Shown here one piece after another: positions 1-11,540 of a stretch of DNA of 64,000 nt (the stretch's first letter is position 1; each line of letters starts with the position of its first letter). The position numbers were made by a program, and so were the translations under genes. The stretch comes from Cottoperca gobio. Its lineage: Eukaryota > Chordata > Actinopteri > Perciformes > Bovichtidae. The DNA is taken from NCBI RefSeq assembly GCF_900634415.1, contig NC_041355.1:4786813-4850812 (forward strand), given 5' to 3'. The notes under the pieces are model-generated. The model saw nothing but the letters and a program-made list of their open reading frames with translations, had not been told where the DNA came from and searched no databases.

Positions 1-242
1 GCACAGCAAATCACCCAACACCTCCATATTTTTTTTTCTCCACTGCTCAATTTATGTATTCAGTCGGCTTTGCCTTGCGTATTAATTTTTATGACCTGGG
101 ATGTTGCATGTGTCTTGTTTTGTGTGCTCCTTTTTTTGGATTGCTTTTTTTTTTTTTTTACATTCTGGAAATGTTTTAAAGCGAGGAGTGGAGGGAGAAG
201 TCCCTGCTGACAGATATGTGTGCATTCTATTTGCAATTGCAG
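1..242 (+). other. pou4f2: 3' end of the last intron of pou4f2
   Basis: This stretch has no coding frame that continues the POU4 protein upstream. It ends in TTGCAATTGCAG at 242, a good splice acceptor. A CTGAC branch-point-like sequence lies at about 206-210, some 33 bases before the junction. POU4 genes are known to have a single intron that splits the protein just before the segment beginning SNIFGG/SNLF, and the codon phase here (Q at 240-242, S at 243) fits a phase-0 junction. An in-frame ATG at 216 lies inside the intron and is unlikely to be the start. A 15-base T run sits at 145-159. Confidence 0.85.
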
Positions 243-1172
243 AGCAATATATTCGGAGGCATGGATGAGAGTTTGTTGGCCCGGGCTGAAGCTCTAGCGG
301 CGGTGGATATAGCCTCGCAGAACAAGAGCCACCACCACCCTCCACATCACAGTCCCTTCAAGCCGGACGCGACCTACCACACCATGAACACTCTCCCCTG
401 CACCTCATCTTCCTCCTCCGCCTCTTCGGTGCCTATTTCTATTGCTCATCCGTCTGGCCACCACCACCACCACCACCATCACCACCACCACCAGCCTCAC
501 CAGGCACTGGAGGGGGACCTGCTGGATCACATCTCCCCGGGACTGGCACTAGGAGCCATGTCAGGGCCGGATGGCTCGGTGGTTTCCACGGCTGCGCACC
601 CTGCCCACATGGCGGGCATGAACCACATGCACCAGGCAGCCATCAACATGGCTCATGCCCACGGGCTACAACAACACATGGGCATGAGCGACGTGGACGC
701 CGATCCAAGGGACTTGGAAGCCTTCGCAGAGAGGTTTAAGCAGAGACGGATCAAACTCGGGGTTACCCAGGCGGATGTAGGGTCAGCTTTAGCCAGCCTG
801 AAGATTCCTGGGGTGGGCTCCCTCAGCCAAAGCACCATCTGCCGATTCGAGTCCCTCACGCTCTCTCACAACAACATGATCGCTTTGAAGCCAATCCTGC
901 AAGCATGGCTAGAAGAAGCCGAGAAATCTCACAGGGAGAAACTTAATAAACCCGAGTTGTTCAACGGCGCAGAGAAGAAGAGGAAGCGCACGTCGATAGC
1001 CGCACCAGAGAAGAGGTCACTGGAGGCCTATTTTGCCATTCAGCCGCGTCCCTCCTCAGAGAAAATCGCAGCCATCGCAGAAAAGCTGGACCTCAAAAAG
1101 AACGTGGTGCGGGTCTGGTTTTGCAACCAGCGACAGAAACAGAAACGAATGAAATACTCTGCATGCGTCTAA
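243..1172 (+). CDS. pou4f2: POU class 4 homeodomain transcription factor, terminal exon (Brn3b-like)
   Basis: This exon encodes 309 residues of a POU4 (Brn3) transcription factor, a nuclear DNA-binding protein known to specify retinal ganglion cells and other sensory neurons. Numbering from the exon start: residues 1-26 are the conserved SNIFGGMDESLLARAEAL segment. A run of 11 histidines lies at 73-83 and a Met/His-rich stretch follows. The POU-specific domain is at about 154-229, the linker at 230-245 and the POU homeodomain at about 246-304. Recognition helix 3 is intact with WFCN at 292-295, including the Cys50 and Asn51 DNA contacts. The protein ends KRMKYSACV. Assignment to POU4F2 rests on MSDVDADPRDLEAFAERFKQ, EEAEKSHREKL and HHSPFKPDATYHTMNT, which fit POU4F2 better than POU4F1 (ends KFSATY) or POU4F3 (ends KYSAVH). 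The mammalian POU4F2 tail as I recall it is SAGI, so the last two residues differ. Exon 1, with the true start and the POU-IV box, is outside the window. There is no frameshift or internal stop. Confidence 0.95.
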   Translation, partial: SNIFGGMDESLLARAEALAAVDIASQNKSHHHPPHHSPFKPDATYHTMNTLPCTSSSSSASSVPISIAHPSGHHHHHHHHHHHQPHQALEGDLLDHISPGLALGAMSGPDGSVVSTAAHPAHMAGMNHMHQAAINMAHAHGLQQHMGMSDVDADPRDLEAFAERFKQRRIKLGVTQADVGSALASLKIPGVGSLSQSTICRFESLTLSHNNMIALKPILQAWLEEAEKSHREKLNKPELFNGAEKKRKRTSIAAPEKRSLEAYFAIQPRPSSEKIAAIAEKLDLKKNVVRVWFCNQRQKQKRMKYSACV

Positions 1173-2625
1173 AATCGCTTTAAACCACCATCCACCAAAA
1201 GACTTGGAACTGTTTAGAGACGATTTGTATCATATTTCCTATCTCACACCTTTTTTTCAATCATCGATGACTTTGTGCTTTGAACTTCGAAAAATTCCTA
1301 AAATTGAACAATGACTGAAAAACTCCAAAGCCCCCCACAGTCACGTCTTTTACTCGCTGAGAGGGAGACGTGGAGTCAAGTAAAGCATCGTTTGACAGAG
1401 CAAGTAAGACCACTGTTTCCACACTTACTATGCTTCACCTTTTTAGTGTCAACGCAGTATGACTTACAGGACTCTATGCTTTCATTTTTATTTATGATTC
1501 ATTTCAAATGAGGACTATAGTTTGCGTTAGCAGAAATACCCCCCCAATGAAAATAGCGTTGTTATTTACACACAGCGGGGCTAGTTTAACTCAAAGCACT
1601 TGGTTGATGATTATTGTTTATATTTTTGGCTTATAGGATAAGCTACATTTTCACTCCGAGTTCATGACGATGCAGTCTGACATTTATTCAGGGTCCATGA
1701 GGGGATTAAGAGGATAACACACTACTTGGTCTTGAAAGCTAATATTAGATTACTGCCAAATAATCCTTTGTAAATTAATAATTTACTTGTCACACACTTC
1801 ATTTTGTGTCTAAATGTGTAATTAATTCCACTTATTTTGTTACTATGTGTGATCAAAGTCAGGGATCTATTTTCAAGATACCCGGGGTTTGGATTAAGGT
1901 AGGGTTGTTTATTATTAGGCCTCAGTATGTGGAAATATCGAAATAGTGACTCACGTGTAAAGATTTCACAGAATCTCGCAATTAAAAAAATATGATTTCA
2001 TGCCGGCTGCAATAAGTTTACAATCCAGCGTGGGCCGGCATCTTATGAACTATTTATTGAGTGAGGTCATGTTTACTTCATTATATATTTATTGGGATTC
2101 CCCCTCCTCGTTTTGCTTGAGAAAATCAAATTCTGCAGCAAGTAAAGCGTGTTGTTCCGGTTTAAAGGGAAACGACTGTGAAATATACAGTCACAAATTT
2201 TAATTTACAATTTCTAACATTTGAGATGGTACAATCGAGATATATATGAGATAGTATTCTCTTTTTAAATTATTTTATGTATGTTTTCTGCTATTTATTT
2301 GTATAAATATACGCGCATCATTATGAAGTCGTTGCTTGTTAAAATCACCTTGTTTAAGTAATGTTTTTTCTTGAAGACAAAAGAAACAGCTTCATGGAAG
2401 TATACGTGTACAATGTAAATATTTCATTGGAACCAGTCGATGCACATAAATATATCCGTACAGGTTTTTGCTGTATTGCTGTTTTAGCTGAGGTAACTTA
2501 TTTCTGTAATGTATGTTGCTTTTGGTTCCTGGTTAAATTATTCTATTAATTTATTACATCCATGTAATTTTAATTTATTTAATTATTGAACTGCAATATG
2601 TGTTTCATTAAAGAACAAACTTTAA
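1173..2625 (+). other. pou4f2: 3' untranslated region of pou4f2 (predicted)
   Basis: This AT-rich, non-coding sequence runs from the TAA stop to a candidate cleavage region just after ATTAAA at 2607-2612. A GT-rich stretch near 2645-2665 could be the downstream element. A Pumilio-type TGTAAATA lies at 2414-2421. The length of about 1.4 kb is in the range known for POU4 transcripts. The end is inferred and an upstream alternative signal (ATTAAA at about 1981) exists. The 60-70 aa frames inside it look like chance. Confidence 0.6.
2607..2612 (+). terminator. Candidate polyadenylation signal ATTAAA
   Basis: This is the second most common vertebrate poly(A) hexamer, placed after a long AT-rich 3'UTR and followed within 60 bases by GT-rich sequence. 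I saw no AATAAA between the stop codon and this point. Confidence 0.45.
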
Positions 2626-4059
2626 CATTTAATTGGACGTTTTCCATGACTACACTGTGTAATGTGGCTCATCCAGACATATTAATATTCTTTTATTTAT
2701 TCATCTATTTATTTATTGATGAGGAGGAGGCTGGAAACGGTTAAGCTGTGGGCTGCACAGCTTTTAAAAGACATTTTGTGGATTCTTTAGACTTATTTAA
2801 CTACGAATATTGCCATTTTGTTTTTAAAGGTAACGTGACTTTGCCGTTACCAAAAGGTGTCAGGTTTGATCTTGCAAACAGCCATGAGCCCTGTCACAGT
2901 GTACAGGTGCACCCCACCTTATATACCCAATCTGTTCTTCCACTGTATGTGTAATATTACAGATGAATAACTCAAATTAAAATGTAGAATGTAACTAGAA
3001 ATAGCTATTTTGCCTCTACACCATCCTCCCAGGCCTCATCATACAGCAGGACTTACAGGAGCCCCTTTTCTCTATTCCATCAATGTTAAAGACACACGTG
3101 GCTTCTCCACTGACTTGCTGCCAGCTTATGCAGCTCACTGTTGCCTTACCTGAGAGCAAATGCTAATATTCTATTAGAGTCTAATCAGGGGGTCTATGGA
3201 GAGCTGGATGGGTCCCTGGAGCGCAGACTTGCCAGATGTCAGCCCGCCAGAAAAACAGCTCGCCTGCCAACGTGCCCGTCTCTATTTAAATACACACTCA
3301 AACATGCTTCGTTCGTGCATGCGGGCTTTGAAGCAAAACCTTTGGTTCGAAGTTATGGTTAGATATGAGGAGGAGGAGGAGGAGGAGGAGGAGGAGGAGG
3401 AGGGTAAAAGGAAAAAGAAGGGAGCATTTTGAATGGCATGTCCATAGCAGAGTTGCTGTTTGGGGGGCTTTAAGGCTGACTGGCTGGCTTGAGCGCTGAG
3501 CAAGCGTTTCAGCACCATGGACAGATACCCGAGAGGCTGCACGAGCCAAACATTAGCATTTCTGAAACCTGTCCTCCACGTTTACACTGATTATTTACAG
3601 CACCTGGAATATATTTGCATGGGATTATTTTGGGATAATATCAAATTGATTATAGCAGTTTATTTTAGCAGGAGGAAGAAAACAATATTATAAATATATA
3701 ATATATAATATATATATATATATAAAATATTGCTTCTTTAATTAAAAAAGACGTAGAAGTATTTCAACTCTAGTAAGAAAAATAATAATATAACCATAAA
3801 AATAGTATTATGCACCTCCTCCAGGCTTTCCTAAAAGTGTCACATGACGAGAAAATCCATTAAGTTCCCACCATATATTTTAAAATATTATTCTTTATTC
3901 TAATATATAAATACTTTAATTAATGTGACGCATATATCCTCCATCCAATATCTATCCAACAAAAAAACCCTTTCATAAAATGTCTCTAAACTGGAAAGAC
4001 AACGCCTTCATAACACTAATCTATAAACCCATAAACCAAATGTGTTCAGCCTCCATCCT
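2626..4059. other. Non-coding, simple-repeat-bearing sequence
   Basis: No gene is supported. The block contains an AGG tract (3368-3403), AT-rich sequence with a TA tract near 3695-3730, and a perfect octamer ATTTGCAT at 3613-3620. The short frames around the AGG tract on both strands are low-complexity translations (poly-Glu, poly-Ser, poly-Leu) and not genes. Confidence 0.7.
3368..3403. repeat. (AGG)12 trinucleotide microsatellite
   Basis: Twelve uninterrupted AGG units are seen directly. The strand is purine-only and G-rich. Confidence 0.98.
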
Positions 4060-4360
4060 CGTGACAAATTCAGAGTATCAAAACGAGCCTTATTAATGAG
4101 ACAGCGATGATGGTTCATCAATTAAAAGATGCTCCTGGTGAGTGCTTCTAATTTCCCCTAAAAGAGCCATTCACTTAATACGTTAATAAGAGCGAATTAT
4201 TAAATTACACATCGAATTATGAAAACCAGATAATTATGAAGAGCGAGTTAAGTAGTCATTAGCTTTCCCTGTTAATTACCGCTGGTCAGGGAGGGCTGCC
4301 GAGTGTCTCATCGGGAATTGAAATTAACTTTATGCAGTGAGCCTAGCTTGACAAGCGGGA
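4060..4360. promoter_or_regulatory. Candidate enhancer block rich in homeodomain sites
   Basis: Unique sequence with TTAATGAG at 4093-4100, ATTATGAA twice with a 17-base spacing (4216-4223 and 4233-4240) and TTAATTACC at 4272-4280. The density of TAAT cores without repeats or open frames resembles vertebrate developmental enhancers. It lies about 3 kb past the pou4f2 stop. The call is by eye and no alignment was available. Confidence 0.35.
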
Positions 4361-4364
4361 GCTC

Positions 4365-4367
<3 letters not shown>

Positions 4368-4454
<87 letters not shown>
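4368..4454. repeat. (CA)n microsatellite, about 43 units
   Basis: An uninterrupted AC/CA dinucleotide tract ending in CACATACACAGACA. It creates a spurious poly-Thr-His frame. Confidence 0.98.
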
Positions 4455-4459
<5 letters not shown>

Positions 4460-4849
4460 AGACAGCTTCTCAACCAGACTGCTGCTGCCTGCTTTCACTT
4501 TCACATATTGGGAGAAAATCGATCTGGATTTCTTTGATAGCGAATCAATGTGGCCCCAGCACTGAGAGAAAAATACACATACAAATAGAACAGAAAGGCC
4601 TCAGCAGCACAATGAAGAAAATCGAATGTCTTTTTTATATGATAAATATGTGAAGCAAACAGTTTACCTTAAAGCCACAGACACTTGTGCTCCCACCCTT
4701 GCTGCATGTGCTCCATACATTGAAACGCACATACAGCACGACACTGTGGGAGCTTTTTTTTTATCAAACGAAAAGGGCAGCGCTGTTTCCTTTTGTTATA
4801 ATTACGCCCTCTGTTTTATTTTTCTCTTTCCCCTGAACAATTCCCCCCT

Positions 4850-5215
4850 TTCACAGGGATACTGATGAAAATTTAATGAGGCCAGGGACTGTCGGAGCTC
4901 CGCCTGGGGACCCGAGAGTAGAATATTTTAACTGTACATTTACGCCAAGTGTCTGCCTTCAAAGACGCGACTGCTCTCGACTTAGACGAAGTGTAAGCCA
5001 TGAATTGAACGCGCCACGCACCATATAACCCCTTTATTTATCATCTGTTGTTTATTTTTGCACCGCCAAAATATTGTGCTGGCTGCTTGTATGTTAAGCG
5101 GCGATCGCCATTTGATATTGTCGCCAATCAGTTGTTGTTGATGCAATATTAATCAGCCATCAACGGTCATTAGTTTGTTAAGTGTTTTCCAGAAGCTAAT
5201 CGATGGAGCAGCATT
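4850..5215. promoter_or_regulatory. Candidate enhancer block
   Basis: Unique sequence of mixed composition containing TTAATGAG at 4873-4880, CACCATATAACCCC near 5020, a GGCGATCGCCATT stretch near 5100 and ATGCAATATTAATCAGCC near 5140-5160. There is no coding frame. Its texture, with islands of CpG among TAAT cores, resembles a conserved non-coding element. The assignment is inferred. Confidence 0.35.
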
Positions 5216-5652
5216 GGATGGCTAGAAGGATTCTGGTGGGATACTTTTTGATCTAGGATGGCATGCAAAAAAGGAGGGAAAGCCACAATGTATCTGCCAA
5301 TGAAACAGCTCCATCTCTCGCTCTCCTCTCTCGCTCTCTCTAATATAATCGCACGCGCACACACACGTATCAGCCACGCGCGCACTCATAAACAGACGAG
5401 TTGATGCCAGGGGTAGGCATACTTTTTGTTCAAATACAGTATGTTCCATGTTCCAAAAAAAAAAAAAAAATCCTGAATCCTCGCTTTTTATGCTGATTGA
5501 AGACTGAATCGTTAATTTAAGCACATGGCCAGTTACTGTGTCGTTCAGGATAAATCCACACCAGCCTTAACTGGAAAAATAAGAGTTTGGCGGTTCCGTA
5601 CTGATTTAACACGTGTCAGACATTACTTTAGGCCTATAGAATCTCTGACAAT

Positions 5653-5675
5653 GGGGGGGGGGGGGGGGGGGGGGG
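5653..5675 (+). repeat. Poly-G run of 23
   Basis: Twenty-three consecutive G residues are read directly. It is a homopolymer with four or more possible GGGG blocks and so potentially G-quadruplex forming. Its exact length is prone to sequencing error. Confidence 0.9.
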
Positions 5676-8308
5676 TTATTCTTGGGTTAATCAGGCGGAA
5701 AAAATGTTTTCTGAGATGTGAGAGTAAAAAGATAAAACGCATTATTGGCCAGAAATATAACTTATGTATGCGTTTAAGTGAGAAAAAAAACAATAGTTTT
5801 AAGAAAAGGCCTTCGATGTCTAACCTTCAATTAGAAATGTAACAGAAGAAATCTAGATGTGCTGCAAACATTGGATACAGTCCAGACACGCATAGACAAG
5901 AATTCCTCCGTATTAAAAATGTATAACATCGATGTATTCAAAAGCAGTGCTTTGATTTTGAGTTCTGCAATTCGACATCGCATTTTTTTTTTTTTTTTTA
6001 CAATGCAGGAAATAAAAATCGAGGTTTTGCAGTAGCACACGCTGATGCACGTGGCTTGCATCAAATCAAAACTTTGATTATACCGAATAATTAGCATTTA
6101 CCGACATTTTTGAAATGTTCGTTACGAATCAGAATAAAAGGGAATTGCTTGAACAAAAAAAAAAAAAATAATCTTAATTTAATGCCACTGGAAACGTTCA
6201 CAGCCTTCATAACTAAAATAGCTCAGGGGCGTGATTAGAGGGTGGGTGCTCAGAGGCCACAGTCACCCCTGACATGTGGCTGCCACCAAAATAATGATTT
6301 GGATGCATAACCAAGTTTCTACCTTTTTTTCCCCGGAGCTTTTTCATTTCTGTTATACATTTGTTATTAATAGAATCATAACGTTTTGTTTAATTTCTAT
6401 AAAACCCAGCATTAAAATTCTTGGTTTTGTAGATTGTTAACGTCCATACAGTTGATGCCATTTTATGAATTTGTGGATTTTATTTTTCAACACGAATCTA
6501 AATGAATATTCAAATGATTTTTGCTTGAGGGGGAATACTGTCTACAACCCCGGCTAGACTGTTGCAGCACAGCTATCTCCAACATGGCGAACGTTGTTTT
6601 TAGACTTAATCAATGACAAATGATGTGTGTTCAGTACATTTAGCAATTTGGATGCCAATACAGGGTTTATCAATATAGATAACAGTAAATCATTTAAGTC
6701 CAGTGCAGAGAATGGGACTGGGACCCATTTATTTTAATTTAGATTATTTCTGTATATTGTGAAAAATAAAAACTGACCTCTCTCCCCACCAATATTATTA
6801 ACCTTTTGCATTACCTTTTCTTACAGCTAGGGGAGTGTGAGGAACATTGCACTGTTACATCAATGTCCAATATAGGCAAGAGGAAGAAATGCACTTCAAG
6901 GAGAAGCATTCAGTAGACATCATTCATTAGTATTTAATGCAGTTGTCATTTGGTTCTTGTGCTCACCTGGTGTTTAGAAAGCTGACATAGCTGTGTTTGA
7001 AAATAAAGAGTGAGAGGACATCGCCAGACCCCTCAGATGAAGGAACAAGAAGGTCAGTTGAGTTCAGAAAAGCCTAAAAACATCTTTGCATAATTAAAAC
7101 TTGCTCTTTCCACGCTTACTGTAGCTTAATGGACAAGACCATTTCAAATCAGAACCAGAAGTTTGTTATTTAGAGAGGGTGAGACGATCAACAGAATTTA
7201 CACAGTGACAAATAAAATAACTTAGATTTTAACATTTTTATTCAATCATTTTTAAAAACATAACATTTTTCAATCTTGTGCTGAATAAATAGGGTGGTAC
7301 TCACTGAAATTGAACACATTTTAAGGATATGAATAATAGTTTTAAACATGTGTCAGTCTTTCTGTAAATGCCGAGAACGTTGAACATCCTGTACCACGAC
7401 TTTATCACAAAAGCACACCGAGCTTTAAAGCCCAAAACTCGCAACGTCACAGAAACACGTCCAGTCGAACCTCGGTTACATTTAAACTGATCAGAAAAAA
7501 ACAAGATTAAGCATGAATATTTTGTATAAAATGAATCTTGGGAGTCATATGTTTGGATTGTGTTTTGCTTGTCTTGCAAATTATACAATTAAACTCCCTT
7601 GTGAGTCGCTTAGTGCACAATTCAAACCTTCTATTTGGGTTCTATTTATTATTATTTCTGTTAACACACGTGAAGCATGCTGTGTGTCAAAGTATTTAAG
7701 TTAAAGACTGACGTCATCACAAGTTATATTAAAAAGAAGAAAGGCCCCTGTTCACAGCACTGTATTATATTACATGCTCAGACGGTCTGAACGCAGAACT
7801 TTGTTCAAGGTGGATCAAATAAGTGGATCAATGCTGTTTCACCTAGAATACAACCTTTGACATCACAATGACAGCTCGTAATCTGTGGATTCTTCATAAT
7901 GTGTATGAATATATAAGCTATTAACTAAATGTGCTCATCATTTAATTCGGTCACACTGCGTGAACCCGGTTATGCATTATGACCTAATGTGTAAATTGAT
8001 GGCATCAAAGTGCCTTCAGCCATCAAATATTTAACAACATTGGACGGGTATACACGTTTATGAACAGCTCTCCTCCTTGCGTTCCCTTTTCACCTGATCT
8101 TCCCTTTTTGCATCCATCGAGTGTTCAGACTCGCTCGCTCTCAGAGGCTGTTTTGGTGTTCTGAATGAGTAAGTTGTAGACCTCGTGGAGATTGGACCTT
8201 AATGAGAAGGTGGTAGAGCTGTCTACTAGATGTGTGTTCATTGGGTTTTGACAGCCGTGCTCTGTTGCAGATCTATTAATCAAACCCACAAGGAGTGCTA
8301 GTCTCTCT

Positions 8309-8336
8309 CCCCCCCCCCCCCCTCTCTCTCTCTCTC
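8309..8336. repeat. C14 run followed by (TC)7
   Basis: A pyrimidine-only tract in which a C homopolymer passes directly into a TC dinucleotide repeat, read directly. Confidence 0.95.
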
Positions 8337-9710
8337 AGTTTTCAGTTTATACAGAACAGAATCATTTACATAAAGTCCTTAAGGCAAATAACTGTTGGGG
8401 GCTCTAATTTATATCTGATCGAAAATTAGCCGTCATTATGCGCACCATTAGCTGCGTCTTTAATGTGCTTCTAAGCACCATTTGTCAAGCAGCTTGTTAA
8501 TATCCTTCAAGTCTTTAAAGTTGAGACCTCATTAAAGACTGCTGTGGCTGCTCCAGATTCTATTTCATAAAATTCTGCGGGAAGGGACCGAACATTTAAA
8601 AGTTCTTTTGCATTGTCCAAAATAAAAAAAAGGAGTAGACGATGTACCGCATGTGCATCCTCCTCGCTTCACGGATGCTTAGAAAAAAGACAAAATGCAG
8701 TTTTAGTGTGAGAAAATGTATAGTAAATAAGCATTTAAGCTATTAATTGGCTAAAGTCTAATTAAACATGTGCTTACAATATGATCACACCATCAATAAC
8801 ATCTATAACACTGCGTATTATCAGGAAAACCAATTATCTTTTGACCGTGTTAGACTTTGAAGTGAAAACTAATTATTTTTGAAATGCACACATCAGATGG
8901 ACCCCTGCATGTAAACCCTGTACGGAGAATGATTTCCATAGTTGTCTTGCCCACAGCCCATAACAGGAGACCCTCACAGGCCCAATCTTTGCCTATGGGT
9001 AATGGGAGTTATGCTGCTTTATTATTGGTTAAAACTCCAGTGTCCTTAGTCTTTTTTTCTCCCTCCAGTATAACAGATTCCTCCAGGCTAAAGCAATAAA
9101 GAGAGTAATTAGAATGCTAAAGACAGATGTAAATAAAGGGAATGAGACAGTGGTGAGGGATGAGGCGTCTAGGTCACACACTCTCATCAAAAACCCAGTT
9201 GGTAGCAAATGACACAACGTTCAGTGCCAGAGGCCTGGGGCTACGACTGCAAACCAGAGGACATAATGGACTAAATTATGGCTTCAATGGCTATGCATCT
9301 CAAAGCACCAATACGGACACACACACACTCACATGACACACACACAATCTCAAACCCCAAACACAAACACAGATCTGCTGTTTGATCAGATTAAATCTAT
9401 CTAAAGCATTACGTAATCTATGCATATTATACGGTATATCGTATCAAAACAATATGCTTGTACTAAGCAGTGTGATTCAGTGGTCACACCCTCAGAGAAA
9501 CAGTGTTTACCATTCGTAATCTCATCGAGTTTATGGACGACCATTGTTTAGTCTTCTGCCGAGCAGTTTGCTTGTTGTAAAACCCAGTTTTGCTCTTGAC
9601 ACAGTTTGAAGCCGCTTTGTTTATTTGTTGGTTTATTTATCAATTTATTTAGAGAAAAACAATTTGGAAAGAATAAAATGATCAGTTATTTCAGATGAAT
9701 AGCAGAAGGT

Positions 9711-9711
<1 letters not shown>

Positions 9712-9764
<53 letters not shown>
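9712..9764. repeat. (GT)n microsatellite, about 26 units
   Basis: An uninterrupted GT dinucleotide tract. The poly-Val-Cys frame across it is an artefact. Confidence 0.98.
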
Positions 9765-9765
<1 letters not shown>

Positions 9766-10939
9766 CGTGTGGAGAAAGACCCGAGCAAACACCAACACTA
9801 AACACTATACACTTGAGATTACATGCATGGAGAGGGTGTTGGGCTAATTACAATATTTGCATTATTAAAAATACATTAACTACTAGAATGCTATCATATG
9901 TAACAACACGAGACATTAATTACACATTTTTTGTGATGAAATAAGTCCTTCTTTATAATGGGCTTTAAGGGGAATTCCTGTAACTCACGGACACAAAGAT
10001 TAGCCAGGCAAGAATAATGAATACCCAAATAAATCATTATTTAACGTTAAACTTAAATCATAGGAGGTCTCTGCGGTTAGTGTGAACTCCTCAGAGTTTA
10101 ACGGTACAGAAACTGCGGCTATAGAGGACAAAAATCACATACACTCAGTATCCCATTACACTGTTTTACACACTTTGGATCTCGCCTCGTTAATGAGACC
10201 CTCTATAAGTTTCCCAATGCTCCCCACACATGGTGCTTTATGTCTGTTCATCTCTTTTATGTTCCTCAGTTTGTGTGAGCCACAAATCACTACACTACGC
10301 TCGGCACATTATGCAGAGACGCGTACTGTACATAGATGTACTGTGGGTTATCAATGTTACAGATTTATGTTAAAAACAGATGGTCTTAATTGCTATTAAC
10401 TTTGCTACCTTGACAGTTTTTCCTCTCCTTGTATACTGGACTTATCAATTACCATACTTCCAGAAGTTAAAGTTATATAGTCATTATAATTGCTGTATCA
10501 TAGAAAGTGTTCGGTACAATTCAATAGGGAAACCTTTGAGAGATGAAATCATCAGATGGTTTATATATCTTGGCTCAGACGGTGAATAAAATGCCCGACA
10601 AATCAAGGTACTTTATCAAATTGACAAAAACAAACATGTAAATCCCATATTGCCATAAAACAGTCCAGCTCACTGACTTGCAACATTGCCCCAACCAGAG
10701 ATATTAAATGAATAGATGCCTCAGTATAAATGGCACAGAAAATTCTCTGACGGTTGATAAACTAGGAAACGAATGCTGCAACGATTGAAAAACGTTGTAT
10801 ATTCCTCAGCAACTGTTTGCATATCGGCGGAATAATAAAGAGAAAATCCATGTCCATGTGACCAATGTTAAAAAACAAAACAAAAAGTGTGAATAGTAAC
10901 AAAAACATGGGATGCAGAACTTCTTAAAAATGTATTATA

Positions 10940-11540
10940 TGTACAATCGTGTCAACTTAAAATCACATTATTTCACCCAAACTTGCAATCTTCTCCAGTC
11001 TCACACTTCTGATTTTTGCCGGATCATTTGTGTGTCCCCAAAAACCGTAATTGAATTATTTCCGCAGCTCTTGAAGGCAACATTTAATGGCATTATCCAG
11101 GGTACAGATTGTTCGCTGCCAATCATGCTGGAAATGAGCCACCAGACAAATCTATGGACGGCTACCAAAAAGCCACGGACAGTTTCCTGCACACAATTAT
11201 AGATTTTTTTTTTTTTCCCCACTGGAATTATTACACATACATATGTCAAAAATGACAACGTTACTGATTGACTATCAAGCCCATGATACAGGCAGCATGT
11301 CAATGATTGAAATGGAAATGAGGAGGTATATAACATTTTTTATTGCCTGTGACAAAAGTTACATGATCTTGCCATGCAAATTCTTTGTTGGAAGTAATGT
11401 CTCAGTAAAGCAAGTTGATGCCACCCACTATATTAGATTACACTGTGCTGTTGAAATGTGTGCTTCCGAGGTGCCTTTGCAAAAGGTTGATTACTTTGCA
11501 TATATTTCACCTGCCGCTCTGGGCTATTATTGCTTGAGAT
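10940..11540. promoter_or_regulatory. Candidate enhancer block with perfect octamer
   Basis: A long unique stretch with no microsatellite. It carries CCGTAATTGAATTATTTCC near 11045-11065, a perfect POU octamer ATGCAAAT at 11374-11381 and TTTGCATATATTTCAC near 11496-11510. The even base composition and clustered homeodomain/POU sites resemble a conserved developmental enhancer. Frames of 96-111 codons on both strands overlap each other and do not resemble a known protein. Confidence 0.4.

Larger units (their letters stand above)
5216..10939. other. Gene desert, interval 1
   Basis: I support no gene here. The interval holds homopolymers (A16 at 5455-5470, G23 at 5653-5675, T16 at 5984-5999, A about 13 near 6156), a C14/TC tract (8309-8336), a GT tract (9712-9764), POU4-like motifs at 7088-7097 (GCATAATTAA), 8199-8206, 8528-8535 and 10190-10197 (TTAATGAG/CTCATTAA), and an octamer at 9855-9862. 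All frames are about 105 codons or shorter and look random. Confidence 0.65.

Noticed and set aside
216..242. ATG at 216 as the start of the POU4 protein
   Set aside because: The nine residues before the conserved segment are encoded by intron sequence ending in a clear splice acceptor. The true start is in exon 1 outside the window.
653..859. Minus-strand frame inside the pou4f2 exon
   Set aside because: It is a shadow of the conserved POU-specific domain coding on the other strand.
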